Assembly: GCF_014204515.1 (NCBI RefSeq)
Contig: NZ_JACHLI010000005.1
Location: 186,001-250,000, forward strand
Direction: 5' to 3'
Length of the DNA: 64,000 bases
Origin: Pseudomonas nitroreducens
Lineage (GTDB): Bacteria; Pseudomonadota; Gammaproteobacteria; Pseudomonadales; Pseudomonadaceae
Shown: positions 1-9,098 of the stretch, piece by piece
Layout of the letters: every line of letters starts with the position of its first letter
Numbering within the stretch: the first letter of the stretch is position 1
Translations under genes and position numbers: made by a program
The notes under the pieces: model-generated
Told to the model about the DNA's origin: nothing
Database searches by the model: none
The model's input: the letters and a program-made list of their open reading frames with translations, nothing else

Positions 1-720
<720 letters not shown>

Positions 721-742
721 TTAGCTCCTTCGTAGTGCTGTT

Positions 743-1912
743 TCAAATAGTGTTGTGCTTGCTTTTCTTGAGGAATGGTTCTTCGACGAAACGATAGGTG
801 AACGCCGAAATCGTCACTCCGATGGCCATCATGGCCATGCAGGTGAGGGCGAATGCCGTGGGTGATTGGGGCTGTTCGAACAGCCGAGCCATGATGCGCA
901 CCACGAAGTAGTTGACGCCCAGATGCCACAGATAGAAGGAGTAGCTGACTTTGCCCACCAGCTGGAACGATGGCATGGCCAGTCGATCCGGGAAGCGCTT
1001 GCTCACGACGAAATAGAGGAACACGGGATAAATCGTGAAGATCATGACCGGAACGCGAACGTTCTTCTGAACAAGCTCCGGGCCACCGAGAAGATAGTAG
1101 CCGGTTGCCGCGATACCGATAAGCAGCGCCAGCAGACTGCCCGACCGGCTGAACAGGGGTGCCAGCCAGGTACCACTGAAGTCTTCCAGCGAGCGGCTGA
1201 GCGCGCCCAGCCAGAATGCCAGTACGAACACCGCATCGGTGCCGCCTGCGCGAATCTGAAAGGGATCCATGAACAGCAGGATCACGGCAACGGCGAACAG
1301 CGTGACGTAGCGGAATCGAGCCAGTGCGGCTACCAGTGGCAGGCAGAGATAGAACAGCCACTCCCAGCGCAATGTCCAGATCGTATTGATCCGCAGGTAC
1401 ATGTCCTTGGTGAACACATCGTTGACGTCGCCGGTGCTGGCGACCACCTTGCCAAATCCGAAGCCGAAGTTACGGAACAGGCTGAGCAGTTGCTGCGCCG
1501 TGGGAACAGGCAGCCCGCCGATGATCCAGTCGAGCACGCTGAACGTGGCGATGACCACGAGCATGATCGGGACCAGTCGACGGATACGCTTGATGAAAAA
1601 TGTATTGCCATCGTACTTGCCGGCTTTGATCTGGCTCCAGAACAGGTGCCCGGTGAGCATGAAGAACAGCAGTACGCCGAGCTCGCCCATGGAGGCGGCC
1701 ATCACCTGCTTGGGCGCAAGACCGAAGTACATCGTCGAGTGCGCGCCAAACACCAGGAACGCAGCCATGCCCCGCAGCACCTCCAGGGAACTCGAGAAGC
1801 CGGACTGCTGTGTTTCATGGATTCCCAGGCGCTTGCCCAGCAGCGTCAGCAGCAGGCAGGCAAGAAGGAAATTGACGATGGTCAGAAGCAGATAGGAGAG
1901 CTCGACCCACAT
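743..1912 (-). CDS. Membrane acyltransferase family 3 (OafA/YrhL-like)
   Basis: A 389-residue integral membrane protein of the acyltransferase-3 family, which moves acetyl or similar groups onto sugars across the inner membrane. It has about ten hydrophobic segments. The family signature is near residue 45 (RGMAAFLVFGAHS, with the conserved R and H), FFMLTGHLFW follows, and the C-terminal pattern is SYSFYLWHLG. The stop of rmd lies 2 bp upstream, so it is probably translationally coupled. Inside a GDP-rhamnose operon it most likely O-acetylates the exported polysaccharide. The acceptor sugar and acyl group cannot be read from sequence. Modification of lipid A or of another glycan is a less likely alternative. 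Confidence 0.85.
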   Translation of the reverse strand: MWVELSYLLLTIVNFLLACLLLTLLGKRLGIHETQQSGFSSSLEVLRGMAAFLVFGAHSTMYFGLAPKQVMAASMGELGVLLFFMLTGHLFWSQIKAGKYDGNTFFIKRIRRLVPIMLVVIATFSVLDWIIGGLPVPTAQQLLSLFRNFGFGFGKVVASTGDVNDVFTKDMYLRINTIWTLRWEWLFYLCLPLVAALARFRYVTLFAVAVILLFMDPFQIRAGGTDAVFVLAFWLGALSRSLEDFSGTWLAPLFSRSGSLLALLIGIAATGYYLLGGPELVQKNVRVPVMIFTIYPVFLYFVVSKRFPDRLAMPSFQLVGKVSYSFYLWHLGVNYFVVRIMARLFEQPQSPTAFALTCMAMMAIGVTISAFTYRFVEEPFLKKSKHNTI

Positions 1913-1914
1913 CC

Positions 1915-2820
1915 TCAGGCGTCCTGCTTAAGGGAGTTGTACATCGACTCGAGGATCTGCTTGAGATCCGGCAGCCTGGGATTGGCCTGGAGCAGCTCGT
2001 GCAGCCGGTGATGGTCACCCACCAGGCGCCAGACCTCGTTCTTGCGCACGAACTTGTCTGACACTTCGATGGCCGGACGATAGCCACTGATCTCGGTCAG
2101 GCAGTCGAGTACGTCGTAACCGGTCCAGCCACGACCGGCGCACAGGTTCACCGTGAACGGGTCCTGGTGATTCCTGGACATCAGCTCTGCCAGCATCCAG
2201 GCGCAGCGATGGACGTCGACATAGTCACGAACCGAATTGATATTGCCCAGCTTCAGTTCAGGGGCCCGGTCGACGAAATGGCGGACGATCTTCGGAATCA
2301 GGAAGGATTCGGCCTGCCCCGAGCCAATGATGTTGAACGGGCGGACGATGTGGATCTTCAGGTCGTCGGAATACTGCCTGGCGAGCATTTCCATGACCAT
2401 CTTGCTGTAGGAATAGTGATTGGACGGGTTGTACGCCAGGTCCTCGGAGAGGAATTCCACGTTCTGGTTGCCATAGACCCCCGCTGTGCTGGCCAGCAGC
2501 ATGGTCGGACGCTTGATCTGGGCGGCCAGCACTGCTTCGAACAGGTTCTCCGAGCCCAGAACGTTGACGCCGTAGATCTGCTGACTGTCGCCATGCGTGA
2601 CCAGGGCGATGGCAGCAAGATGGACGATCCAGTCGGGCGCGAACTCTTCAATGGTTCGCGTCAGCGAGTCCTTGTCGGAGAGTGAAATCGGAACAAGATC
2701 CTGGGTCCTGGTGCCCATCGAGGTGCCGAGCACGGTCGCACCACGCTCCTTCAGCTCATTGATCAGGTACTGGCCGATGAAGCCGCTGCCACCGGTAACG
2801 AGAACGCGGGAGCCTTTCAT
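1915..2820 (-). CDS. rmd: NAD-dependent epimerase/dehydratase, probable GDP-6-deoxy-4-keto-mannose reductase
   Basis: About 301 residues starting MKGSRVLVTGGSGFIGQYL, an extended short-chain dehydrogenase with the GxxGxxG nucleotide motif at residues 10-16 and the catalytic YxxxK (YSYSK) further on. Next to gmd the natural role is reduction of the Gmd product to GDP-D-rhamnose. The reading frame is open upstream to 2907, but the start at 2820 is preferred. It forms an ATGA overlap with the stop of the glycosyltransferase gene, and the Rossmann strand begins directly after it. Epimerases making other deoxy sugars have the same fold, so Rmd specificity rests partly on context. Confidence 0.82.
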   Translation of the reverse strand: MKGSRVLVTGGSGFIGQYLINELKERGATVLGTSMGTRTQDLVPISLSDKDSLTRTIEEFAPDWIVHLAAIALVTHGDSQQIYGVNVLGSENLFEAVLAAQIKRPTMLLASTAGVYGNQNVEFLSEDLAYNPSNHYSYSKMVMEMLARQYSDDLKIHIVRPFNIIGSGQAESFLIPKIVRHFVDRAPELKLGNINSVRDYVDVHRCAWMLAELMSRNHQDPFTVNLCAGRGWTGYDVLDCLTEISGYRPAIEVSDKFVRKNEVWRLVGDHHRLHELLQANPRLPDLKQILESMYNSLKQDA

Positions 2821-5800
2821 GCTTTGTCCTCCGATTTGCCTTGGGCTATCTGTTTGAAATAGCCAGTGAGGTTGATCGCGCATTCTTTCCAGGTGATGGT
2901 GTGCCATTCGTCCTGGATGCGTTGTTCACGCCGCTTCAGTTCGTCGGGGTTGCTGGAATAGAAGGCGATGCGATCCGCCCAGCGGACGACATCCCAGGGA
3001 TGGATGAACTCGACCAGATCTCGTCCGGTTTCGCGCAGCGGCGGGACATCCGAGGTCAGGCAGAACTTGCCGTAACCCAGGCTTTCGGGAAGTGTCAGGC
3101 TCCAACCCTCGTAGAGGCTGGACAGCAGGGTGAACTGGCAGTGGCGATAGAGCACGTCCAGCTGCTGGTCGCTGGTACGCAGGATCAGCAGGCGTCCTTT
3201 CACCCGCTCGTCACGCATGATCACCTCGAACAGGTCCTGGGCTTTCCAGCCTGGGCCGCCAACGAAGACCATCTGGGGCAGATTCTCCACGCCATCCTCG
3301 AGCAGTTTGAGGTAGGCCTTGTAGAGGGTCTCGTGATTCTTGCGGATTTCCAGGGTGCCGACACTGAGGATGAAGGGACCGGTCACGCCCATCTCCTGCA
3401 GCAATTGCTGGTCCAGGGAGTAATCGGTGTGCGGCGCGATATCCGAACCGAACTTGATGGGCAGGCCATCGATGACGTCCCAGCCATGGTCCTTCTGCCA
3501 TTTCTGCCCATCGATCATGGCGGTTTCACCGCCGTAGATGATCTTGTCGCTCGCCAGACCCGCCAGATAGAAGAACTTCTGATACCAGTCGAAGGCTTCC
3601 TTGGCATGAAGGTGCGGCGTATTCAGCGGCGTCAGATCGTAGATGATCTGAGCGAAGTGGAAGGGCGATTGACGCTTGGCCTTGATGATCTCGGACAGCG
3701 GCTTCGGATCCCAATTGATGCCGGCGGAGAACACCATGTCATCGCGGCCGAACGGAAGTTTCTGCGCAGCGCCATCCAGCAGCGCCTGGGCCTCGATACG
3801 GACATCTCCCTGACCGAGGGAAGCATCCTGGTTGCGCTTGTATTCTTCGTCCGTCAAGGCATGCGCCGGAATGTTGCCGCTGCGCTTTGCATAATTGATC
3901 GCCATATCCCGCAGCGCTCTGGGCAGGATGCTGACGAAATAGGCTGCCGCGGTTTTGAGTCGGCCGCGGCGGCTGAGCGCCGGAGATGCCAGATAGGCCA
4001 GGGCCGGAATATGCGGTTGAAGAACAGGGGCTGGGCCTGCGCTGCCACTGATGCTGCTGTAATTGGGAATTCGATGAGCCTCGCCCAGGGCTTCCTTTTC
4101 GCTCCAGAACTTCTGGAAGTTCGAATAGGCCTTGTTTACGTCTGAATCTTCGAACAGCCAGTGCAGACGCTCACGAGGGATCTCGAAGTATTGCCCTTCG
4201 TGGAAAGCAAAGAAGCGCACACCTGGCACCAGTTTTTCCAGGTGGTGCGCAAGAATCAGCTCCGATCGAATAATGCCCGTCACGCCCCCGCGCCACACCG
4301 CGTAGGAAAGCGTCAGATCGACCCACAGGCGATTGGTACTACGGCGGGACTGGGCGATGGTGGCGAAGCTTTGAATCGCCGCCAGGACATCGCTGCCGCA
4401 TTTCTCCCAGGAAGTGCCTGTCCAGTTGTCGCGAATATTCAATTCTCTTTCGCGCAGGGCTTCCGGGTTGTTGCTGTAGAACTCGATGCGCTCCGCCCAG
4501 CCCATCACATCCAGCGGATGGATGTAGTCAGGGAATTCGCCGCCGATCTCTCGCAGCGGTTCGACATCGGATGCCAGGCACAGCTTGCCGTAGCTCAGCC
4601 CTTCGGGCATCGGCAAGCTCCAGCCTTCGTAGAAGCTTGGCAGCAGGGTAAACAGGCAGTTGCGGTAGAGTGCATCCAGCTCGGCGTCACTGGGCGACAG
4701 GATCAGCAGCTTGCCCGCTACGCGCGGGTCCCGCTTGATGGTGTCGATCAGGTCGCCCGTGCGCCAGCCGGGTTTGCCGGCAAACACCATGGTGGGCAGG
4801 TTTTCTGCGCCCCGCTCGATCAGCGACACATAGGCCTTGTAGAGCGTGTCATGGTTCTTGCGGACTTCGATGGTGCCGACGGTCAGAACGAACGAGCCCT
4901 TGATGCCAATGTTTTCGAGAAGTTGCTGGTCATCGCGCTCCCCCGCTTTCTTGGTGAGATCGGTGCCGCCATAAGGAATGGCGATGCTCGGTGGCGTCGG
5001 CCAGCCGAACTTCCTTTGGTAATACTCGCCATCGCGTTGCGGGCTGCGACCGCCATAGAGGATGAAGTCGCAATTCTCCGAAATCCATTGGAAATAGGTA
5101 CGGAAGCTTTCTTCTTCCTGGGGGCGATATAGATGGTGGGTGGATTCCCCCAGCAGGATGGTGTCGTAGCACATGTAGGCCAACGCGACGCCCGGCTCTC
5201 TCTCTTTCACCTGCGTATAAAAATGCTCCTTGCCACTGTCCAGCCATCCCAGGCTGACGACCAGGTCACCGCTCTTGTATGGGTAGCTGAGCGGCTCGGC
5301 TGACGCTGCAGGCGCACTGGTGGCTCCCGGCGTCTGCTGTGGCACGCTGGGTAATATCTTGCGCAGCCAGGTATTGGTGCGGATAGCAGCAGCCAGCACC
5401 TTGCGCGGCAGCCAGCTCAGCGCCAGCCCCGCAGGTTGGTAGCGATAGGGCAGTGCACTTGCCGCCAATAGCAGCGCTCGCTCCAGGCGCAGGGAGCGGC
5501 TGGGTGTTTCTGCCTGAAGATCGGACAGGTAGTTGTCGACCTTGCTGCTCTGCTCCGCAGCTTCCAGCTTGGCCAACTGCCGGCCTTTCTGGTTGCGGGT
5601 TTCCAGATATCGCTCAGCGACATTCTGATCGCCATGCAGCCACAGCAGTTCTCGTTTATCGATTTCGACGAATCGTCCGCTGCTGAACATGCTGAAGCGC
5701 AATTCGGGGAACTGTCGGTTCAGGGCGGCGGCGACTTCCAGTTCTGCGCGCACTATCCCTACCACACCACCGGGCCACTGCATGGAAGTCGTAATATCAA

Positions 5801-5855
5801 GCCAGATGCTGTTCGTCTTCAAAGTACTTTCCTGATTCTGAATTTCTGATTCCAC
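2817..5855 (-). CDS. Tandem two-domain family-4 glycosyltransferase
   Basis: A 1012-residue cytosolic or membrane-associated glycosyltransferase made of two homologous halves of about 500 residues. Each half opens with a similar block (WLDITTSMQW-GGVVGIVRAE at about 18; WVDLTLSYAVWRGGVTGIIR at about 511). Each also contains VGTxExRKNHxTLYKAY (about 326 and 832) and the GT-B acid pair E-x7-E (E410/E418 and E916/E924). Both halves therefore keep the expected catalytic residues. The start is GTG at 5855, 11 bp after the methyltransferase stop, with only a weak purine-rich site. By analogy with two-domain polymerases such as WbdA of E. coli O9a, each half may form a different linkage of a repeating rhamnan. 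It stands where the A-band locus has wbpX/Y/Z. Confidence 0.88.
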   Translation of the reverse strand: MESEIQNQESTLKTNSIWLDITTSMQWPGGVVGIVRAELEVAAALNRQFPELRFSMFSSGRFVEIDKRELLWLHGDQNVAERYLETRNQKGRQLAKLEAAEQSSKVDNYLSDLQAETPSRSLRLERALLLAASALPYRYQPAGLALSWLPRKVLAAAIRTNTWLRKILPSVPQQTPGATSAPAASAEPLSYPYKSGDLVVSLGWLDSGKEHFYTQVKEREPGVALAYMCYDTILLGESTHHLYRPQEEESFRTYFQWISENCDFILYGGRSPQRDGEYYQRKFGWPTPPSIAIPYGGTDLTKKAGERDDQQLLENIGIKGSFVLTVGTIEVRKNHDTLYKAYVSLIERGAENLPTMVFAGKPGWRTGDLIDTIKRDPRVAGKLLILSPSDAELDALYRNCLFTLLPSFYEGWSLPMPEGLSYGKLCLASDVEPLREIGGEFPDYIHPLDVMGWAERIEFYSNNPEALRERELNIRDNWTGTSWEKCGSDVLAAIQSFATIAQSRRSTNRLWVDLTLSYAVWRGGVTGIIRSELILAHHLEKLVPGVRFFAFHEGQYFEIPRERLHWLFEDSDVNKAYSNFQKFWSEKEALGEAHRIPNYSSISGSAGPAPVLQPHIPALAYLASPALSRRGRLKTAAAYFVSILPRALRDMAINYAKRSGNIPAHALTDEEYKRNQDASLGQGDVRIEAQALLDGAAQKLPFGRDDMVFSAGINWDPKPLSEIIKAKRQSPFHFAQIIYDLTPLNTPHLHAKEAFDWYQKFFYLAGLASDKIIYGGETAMIDGQKWQKDHGWDVIDGLPIKFGSDIAPHTDYSLDQQLLQEMGVTGPFILSVGTLEIRKNHETLYKAYLKLLEDGVENLPQMVFVGGPGWKAQDLFEVIMRDERVKGRLLILRTSDQQLDVLYRHCQFTLLSSLYEGWSLTLPESLGYGKFCLTSDVPPLRETGRDLVEFIHPWDVVRWADRIAFYSSNPDELKRREQRIQDEWHTITWKECAINLTGYFKQIAQGKSEDKA

Positions 5856-5866
5856 AATTACTTTTT

Positions 5867-6964
5867 TCAGCTATGTTTTTTATGCAATAGCCTGGAAGCA
5901 AACCTGAGTGGGGCCGTGACTTTCCATGATGTGCTGTTCAGCAGGCTGTGGTACTTGAAGAGAGTATCCTGCTGGGCCGCTGTTACGCTCTGAAGTTCAG
6001 CGCGGATGTCTGCCTGCTCGCGTTCATTGTTCGCTCGTGCTTCTTCACGCTCTTCTTGAGCTCGCGCCAGTTTCAATGTCAGTTCCCTCTCCGAGCTGCG
6101 AAGAAGCTCTTCGGCTTCTAGTGTGTCTTTCAACACCGCTCCCAGGCGAGCAACTTCCTGCTTCAACTGGTCCAGCTCGCCGAATTGAGTCGCGATATGA
6201 GCTTCCAGACGATCATTCTCAGTCTGCAGGGCCATGGCTTGTTGCCGGGCTTCTGCGGCCTGCCATTCCAGCGTGACGGCTTCGTGTGTCCGGAAGCCGT
6301 CGAAGACATTGGGTGGGGTCAGAAAAGCAGCGGCAAGCTCTTCATGCTCGGCAGCAAGATAAAAGCGGTTCAGTCCGTCGAAGTACACGCAGCGATAGCG
6401 GGCGGCCAGCAGTTTGTGCTCCCACTTCGAATGACTCTCGACCTGGGACAAGGGTAGCGTCGACTCGATCAGAACAATCCAGGGTCGGATAGTGTCGAGA
6501 TCCAGTCCCTCGAGTACCAGTTCTTCGGCACCCTCTACGTCGATCTTGAGAAAGTGGATCGGATCGGCCCGGTGTCGCATGCAGATATCGGTCAGGCGTT
6601 CGGTCGCAACCGTCCGGGTCGTGTACGAGAACCCGTGCTCGCTTAGGTTTCTCTCGGCGGCTTCCTTGTCAAAGGTCGAAAGCCCGGTGTCGGCGAATTC
6701 ATAAATCAGTAATTCACTGTTCTGGTCCGAGGCGCCAACCTGCAGATTGATATCGCGCGTCCGGACGGCCTCCAGTCTCTCGAACCATTGGGGAATGGGG
6801 TCGATATTGATGCCATGCCAACCGCGCTCATAGAAGAGCTTGGTCACCGACAGGTGATCAGGGTCGTTGGCTCCGACGTCGACATAGAATCCGGCGTCGA
6901 CAGATTTCAGCGCTCTCCAGAGCATGATGTCTTCGAAGTTCTGCGCGTAAGAAACCAGGCTCAA
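5867..6964 (-). CDS. FkbM-family methyltransferase with C-terminal coiled coil
   Basis: 365 residues if started at the TTG at 6964, which overlaps the wzt stop as TTGA; the frame is open to 7063 but that extension runs inside wzt. Residues about 8-205 are an FkbM-type SAM methyltransferase, with FYVDVGAND at about 27-34 and HFLKIDVEGAE at about 138-147. Residues about 232-335 are a long, highly charged heptad-like region. The end carries STSWKVTAPLR (about 344-354), a motif common at the ends of O-antigen enzymes. FkbM enzymes O-methylate sugars. A methyltransferase tied to a rod beside a Wzt with a C-terminal domain suggests chain capping and length control, as with WbdD in E. coli O8/O9a. 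That role is inference. Confidence 0.85.
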   Translation of the reverse strand: MSLVSYAQNFEDIMLWRALKSVDAGFYVDVGANDPDHLSVTKLFYERGWHGINIDPIPQWFERLEAVRTRDINLQVGASDQNSELLIYEFADTGLSTFDKEAAERNLSEHGFSYTTRTVATERLTDICMRHRADPIHFLKIDVEGAEELVLEGLDLDTIRPWIVLIESTLPLSQVESHSKWEHKLLAARYRCVYFDGLNRFYLAAEHEELAAAFLTPPNVFDGFRTHEAVTLEWQAAEARQQAMALQTENDRLEAHIATQFGELDQLKQEVARLGAVLKDTLEAEELLRSSERELTLKLARAQEEREEARANNEREQADIRAELQSVTAAQQDTLFKYHSLLNSTSWKVTAPLRFASRLLHKKHS

Positions 6965-8181
6965 ATTCTTTCTACCTCGATGCGAGAGTCGATCCAACTG
7001 CTGCCGACGAACAGGTCCTTGGTGCTGTTGACCACGTTGAATACCAGGGCGAGGTCCCGCCATTCATAGTTGGCGGTGTAGTGCGTGTCCTTGTCGACCA
7101 GGGCCAGTTGGATGGAATAGCTGCCTACGCCCAGCACTGCATCGAAGTTTGCGCGGAACTCGTAGCGGCCCTGGACACAGGGATGCTCGATCACCTGTCT
7201 GGTATGCCAGGTGTTGGTGCCAAAGATGATCTGGCCGAGGCGGTCCCTGATGCCGTATCCGAGCACAAGCGACTCAATGGGTGAGTTGACCACGACCTGA
7301 ACGACCAGTGAGACGGGTTCGCCGACCTCTATGAACTCGACGGGTTGTCCTTTGGCATTGCGCAATTCGACACTGTCGATTGTCGCTTCGCCGGTACCCG
7401 ATGTCGTCTGCGTCTTGCCGTCGTCCCGCTCCACCGTGCGTATGGTGGAGTTTTCTTTCTCCGCAACCAGGGCGCTGTAGAAGTCCATGACTTCTTCGGG
7501 GGAACCATCCTTGAGGGCGATACCCTTGTCGATGAGGATCGCTCGACTGCACAGTGCCTGGATGGACGCGCGATCGTGGGAAACCAGTAGCAACGTTGTC
7601 CCCTGTTCCTGATACTCCTTGATCCTGGCAAAACTCTTGTGCTGGAAGTAGGAGTCACCAACGGACAATGCTTCGTCGATGATCAGGATGTCGGGGCGAA
7701 ACGCAGTGGCTACGGCAAAGGCGACGCGCATCTGCATACCGCTGGAGTAGGTTCTGACCGGTTCGTCGAAATATTCGCCGACCTCGGCGAATGCCTCGAT
7801 ATTGGCCATCTCCGCCTCGATCTGGGATCTGGAGAAGCCCATCAGCCCAGCCGCGTGCAGGACGTTATTGCGCCCCGTCAGCTCCGGGTTGAAGCCCATG
7901 CCCAATTCGAGGATGGCGGCAATTCGCCCCGATACCTGGACGCTACCATCACTGGGCTGGAGTGTGCCGGTAATGATCTTGAGCAATGTGCTCTTGCCCG
8001 CGCCGTTCTGGCCGACTAGCCCGATAGCTTCTCCTGGCTGAATGTCGAACGATACTCCGTTGAGCACCCAGTGCTCTTCGCGGGCGCGTGTGCGGATATT
8101 GAACCAGCTCAATACTCGAAGCCATTCGCTCGCATAGGTGCGATAGGCCTTTTTGATGCCTTTGACTTTCAACAGGCTCAT
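6961..8181 (-). CDS. wzt: Polysaccharide ABC transporter ATPase with C-terminal substrate-binding domain
   Basis: 406 residues. The nucleotide-binding domain fills about 1-240, with Walker A GQNGAGKST at 57-65, signature YSSGMQ at 145-150 and Walker B LIIDE at 166-170. The remaining 160 residues match the extra Wzt C-terminal beta-sandwich found where export depends on a modified non-reducing chain end. It energises export of undecaprenyl-linked polysaccharide through Wzm. Its ATG overlaps the wzm stop (ATGA), and its own stop overlaps the methyltransferase start, indicating tight coupling. The C-terminal domain links recognition to the neighbouring methyltransferase, a known principle for E. 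coli O8/O9a and inferred here. Confidence 0.94.
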   Translation of the reverse strand: MSLLKVKGIKKAYRTYASEWLRVLSWFNIRTRAREEHWVLNGVSFDIQPGEAIGLVGQNGAGKSTLLKIITGTLQPSDGSVQVSGRIAAILELGMGFNPELTGRNNVLHAAGLMGFSRSQIEAEMANIEAFAEVGEYFDEPVRTYSSGMQMRVAFAVATAFRPDILIIDEALSVGDSYFQHKSFARIKEYQEQGTTLLLVSHDRASIQALCSRAILIDKGIALKDGSPEEVMDFYSALVAEKENSTIRTVERDDGKTQTTSGTGEATIDSVELRNAKGQPVEFIEVGEPVSLVVQVVVNSPIESLVLGYGIRDRLGQIIFGTNTWHTRQVIEHPCVQGRYEFRANFDAVLGVGSYSIQLALVDKDTHYTANYEWRDLALVFNVVNSTKDLFVGSSWIDSRIEVERI

Positions 8182-8972
8182 AGCGCATCAACCATTTCAG
8201 CGCTGGCGCGACGGAACATGAAGAGCCCCAGCAACAAAAGCATGAATGAGCACAGGGCGATATAGGTGAGCTGTGCGATATCGGGTGCACTGCCATAAAC
8301 CAGAGCGTCGTGGTAGCCGCGGACAATGGGATACAGGGGATTGAAGCTGAGTGCCTGCTGGGCCCATGCCGGAATTATGTTTTCCGGATAAACAATGGGA
8401 GTGAACCAATATACGAGCTGAAGCAGGATCGGCGTGACCTGGCCAATATCGCGGATAAAGACATTCAATACTCCCAGAATCAATCCAATGCCAAGGGAAA
8501 GCATGAGGACCACGAAGGTCAACGGAATGATCCAGAGCGCATAGAGGGTGAGCTCGTGCCGAAGCGTCAGGAACACCACGATTGCCGCAAGCAGCAGAAC
8601 GAGATAGTTCATGACGCTCGAGCCCACCACGATCGCCGGTAATGCGATGCGCGGGAAGCGCATCTTCTTCATCAGGTTCCCGTGCTCGATAAACAGATTG
8701 AGGCATCGAGAAATGATTTCAGAAAACAGGCTCCAGGCAAGCGTGCCGGCAATCAGGTAGATGGCATAGGAGTATTTGTTTTCAATACCGGGCAGCTTCG
8801 CTGACAGCACGTTGGAAAGAATCAGCGCATAGATGGCCACCTGAACCAGCGGATGGATAATCATCCAGAGGCCGCCCAGGCGACTGCGCGCGAACCGTGT
8901 GGCAAATTCGTTTCGAACGGATGAGATGATGAAGCTTCGGTAGTGCCAAAGGCTCCGGAGCATCCCGAACAT
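8178..8972 (-). CDS. wzm: Polysaccharide ABC transporter permease
   Basis: 264 residues from the ATG at 8972 (MFGMLRSLWHYR), preceded by AGGAG. The open frame continues upstream to 9086 without a plausible ribosome site. It has about six transmembrane segments and the ABC-2 signature region (NVFIRDIGQVTPILLQLVYW, then PIVYP). It forms the inner-membrane channel for lipid-linked polysaccharide with Wzt. The 126 bp between wbpW and wzm holds an AAGGGC/GCCCTT inverted repeat (9051-9068) that may weakly attenuate transcription. The assignment is firm. Confidence 0.94.
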   Translation of the reverse strand: MFGMLRSLWHYRSFIISSVRNEFATRFARSRLGGLWMIIHPLVQVAIYALILSNVLSAKLPGIENKYSYAIYLIAGTLAWSLFSEIISRCLNLFIEHGNLMKKMRFPRIALPAIVVGSSVMNYLVLLLAAIVVFLTLRHELTLYALWIIPLTFVVLMLSLGIGLILGVLNVFIRDIGQVTPILLQLVYWFTPIVYPENIIPAWAQQALSFNPLYPIVRGYHDALVYGSAPDIAQLTYIALCSFMLLLLGLFMFRRASAEMVDAL

Positions 8973-9098
8973 GTGTACTCCTACTGCGTCTTCTGGGCGT
9001 GCGGCTGAATGCGCTGGACACTGGGCTGCTGCAGGATAGCCCGGAACCGAAAGGGCACGAGAGCCCTTCCGGCGGGAACCTGGCACCCAGCGGGTTGA

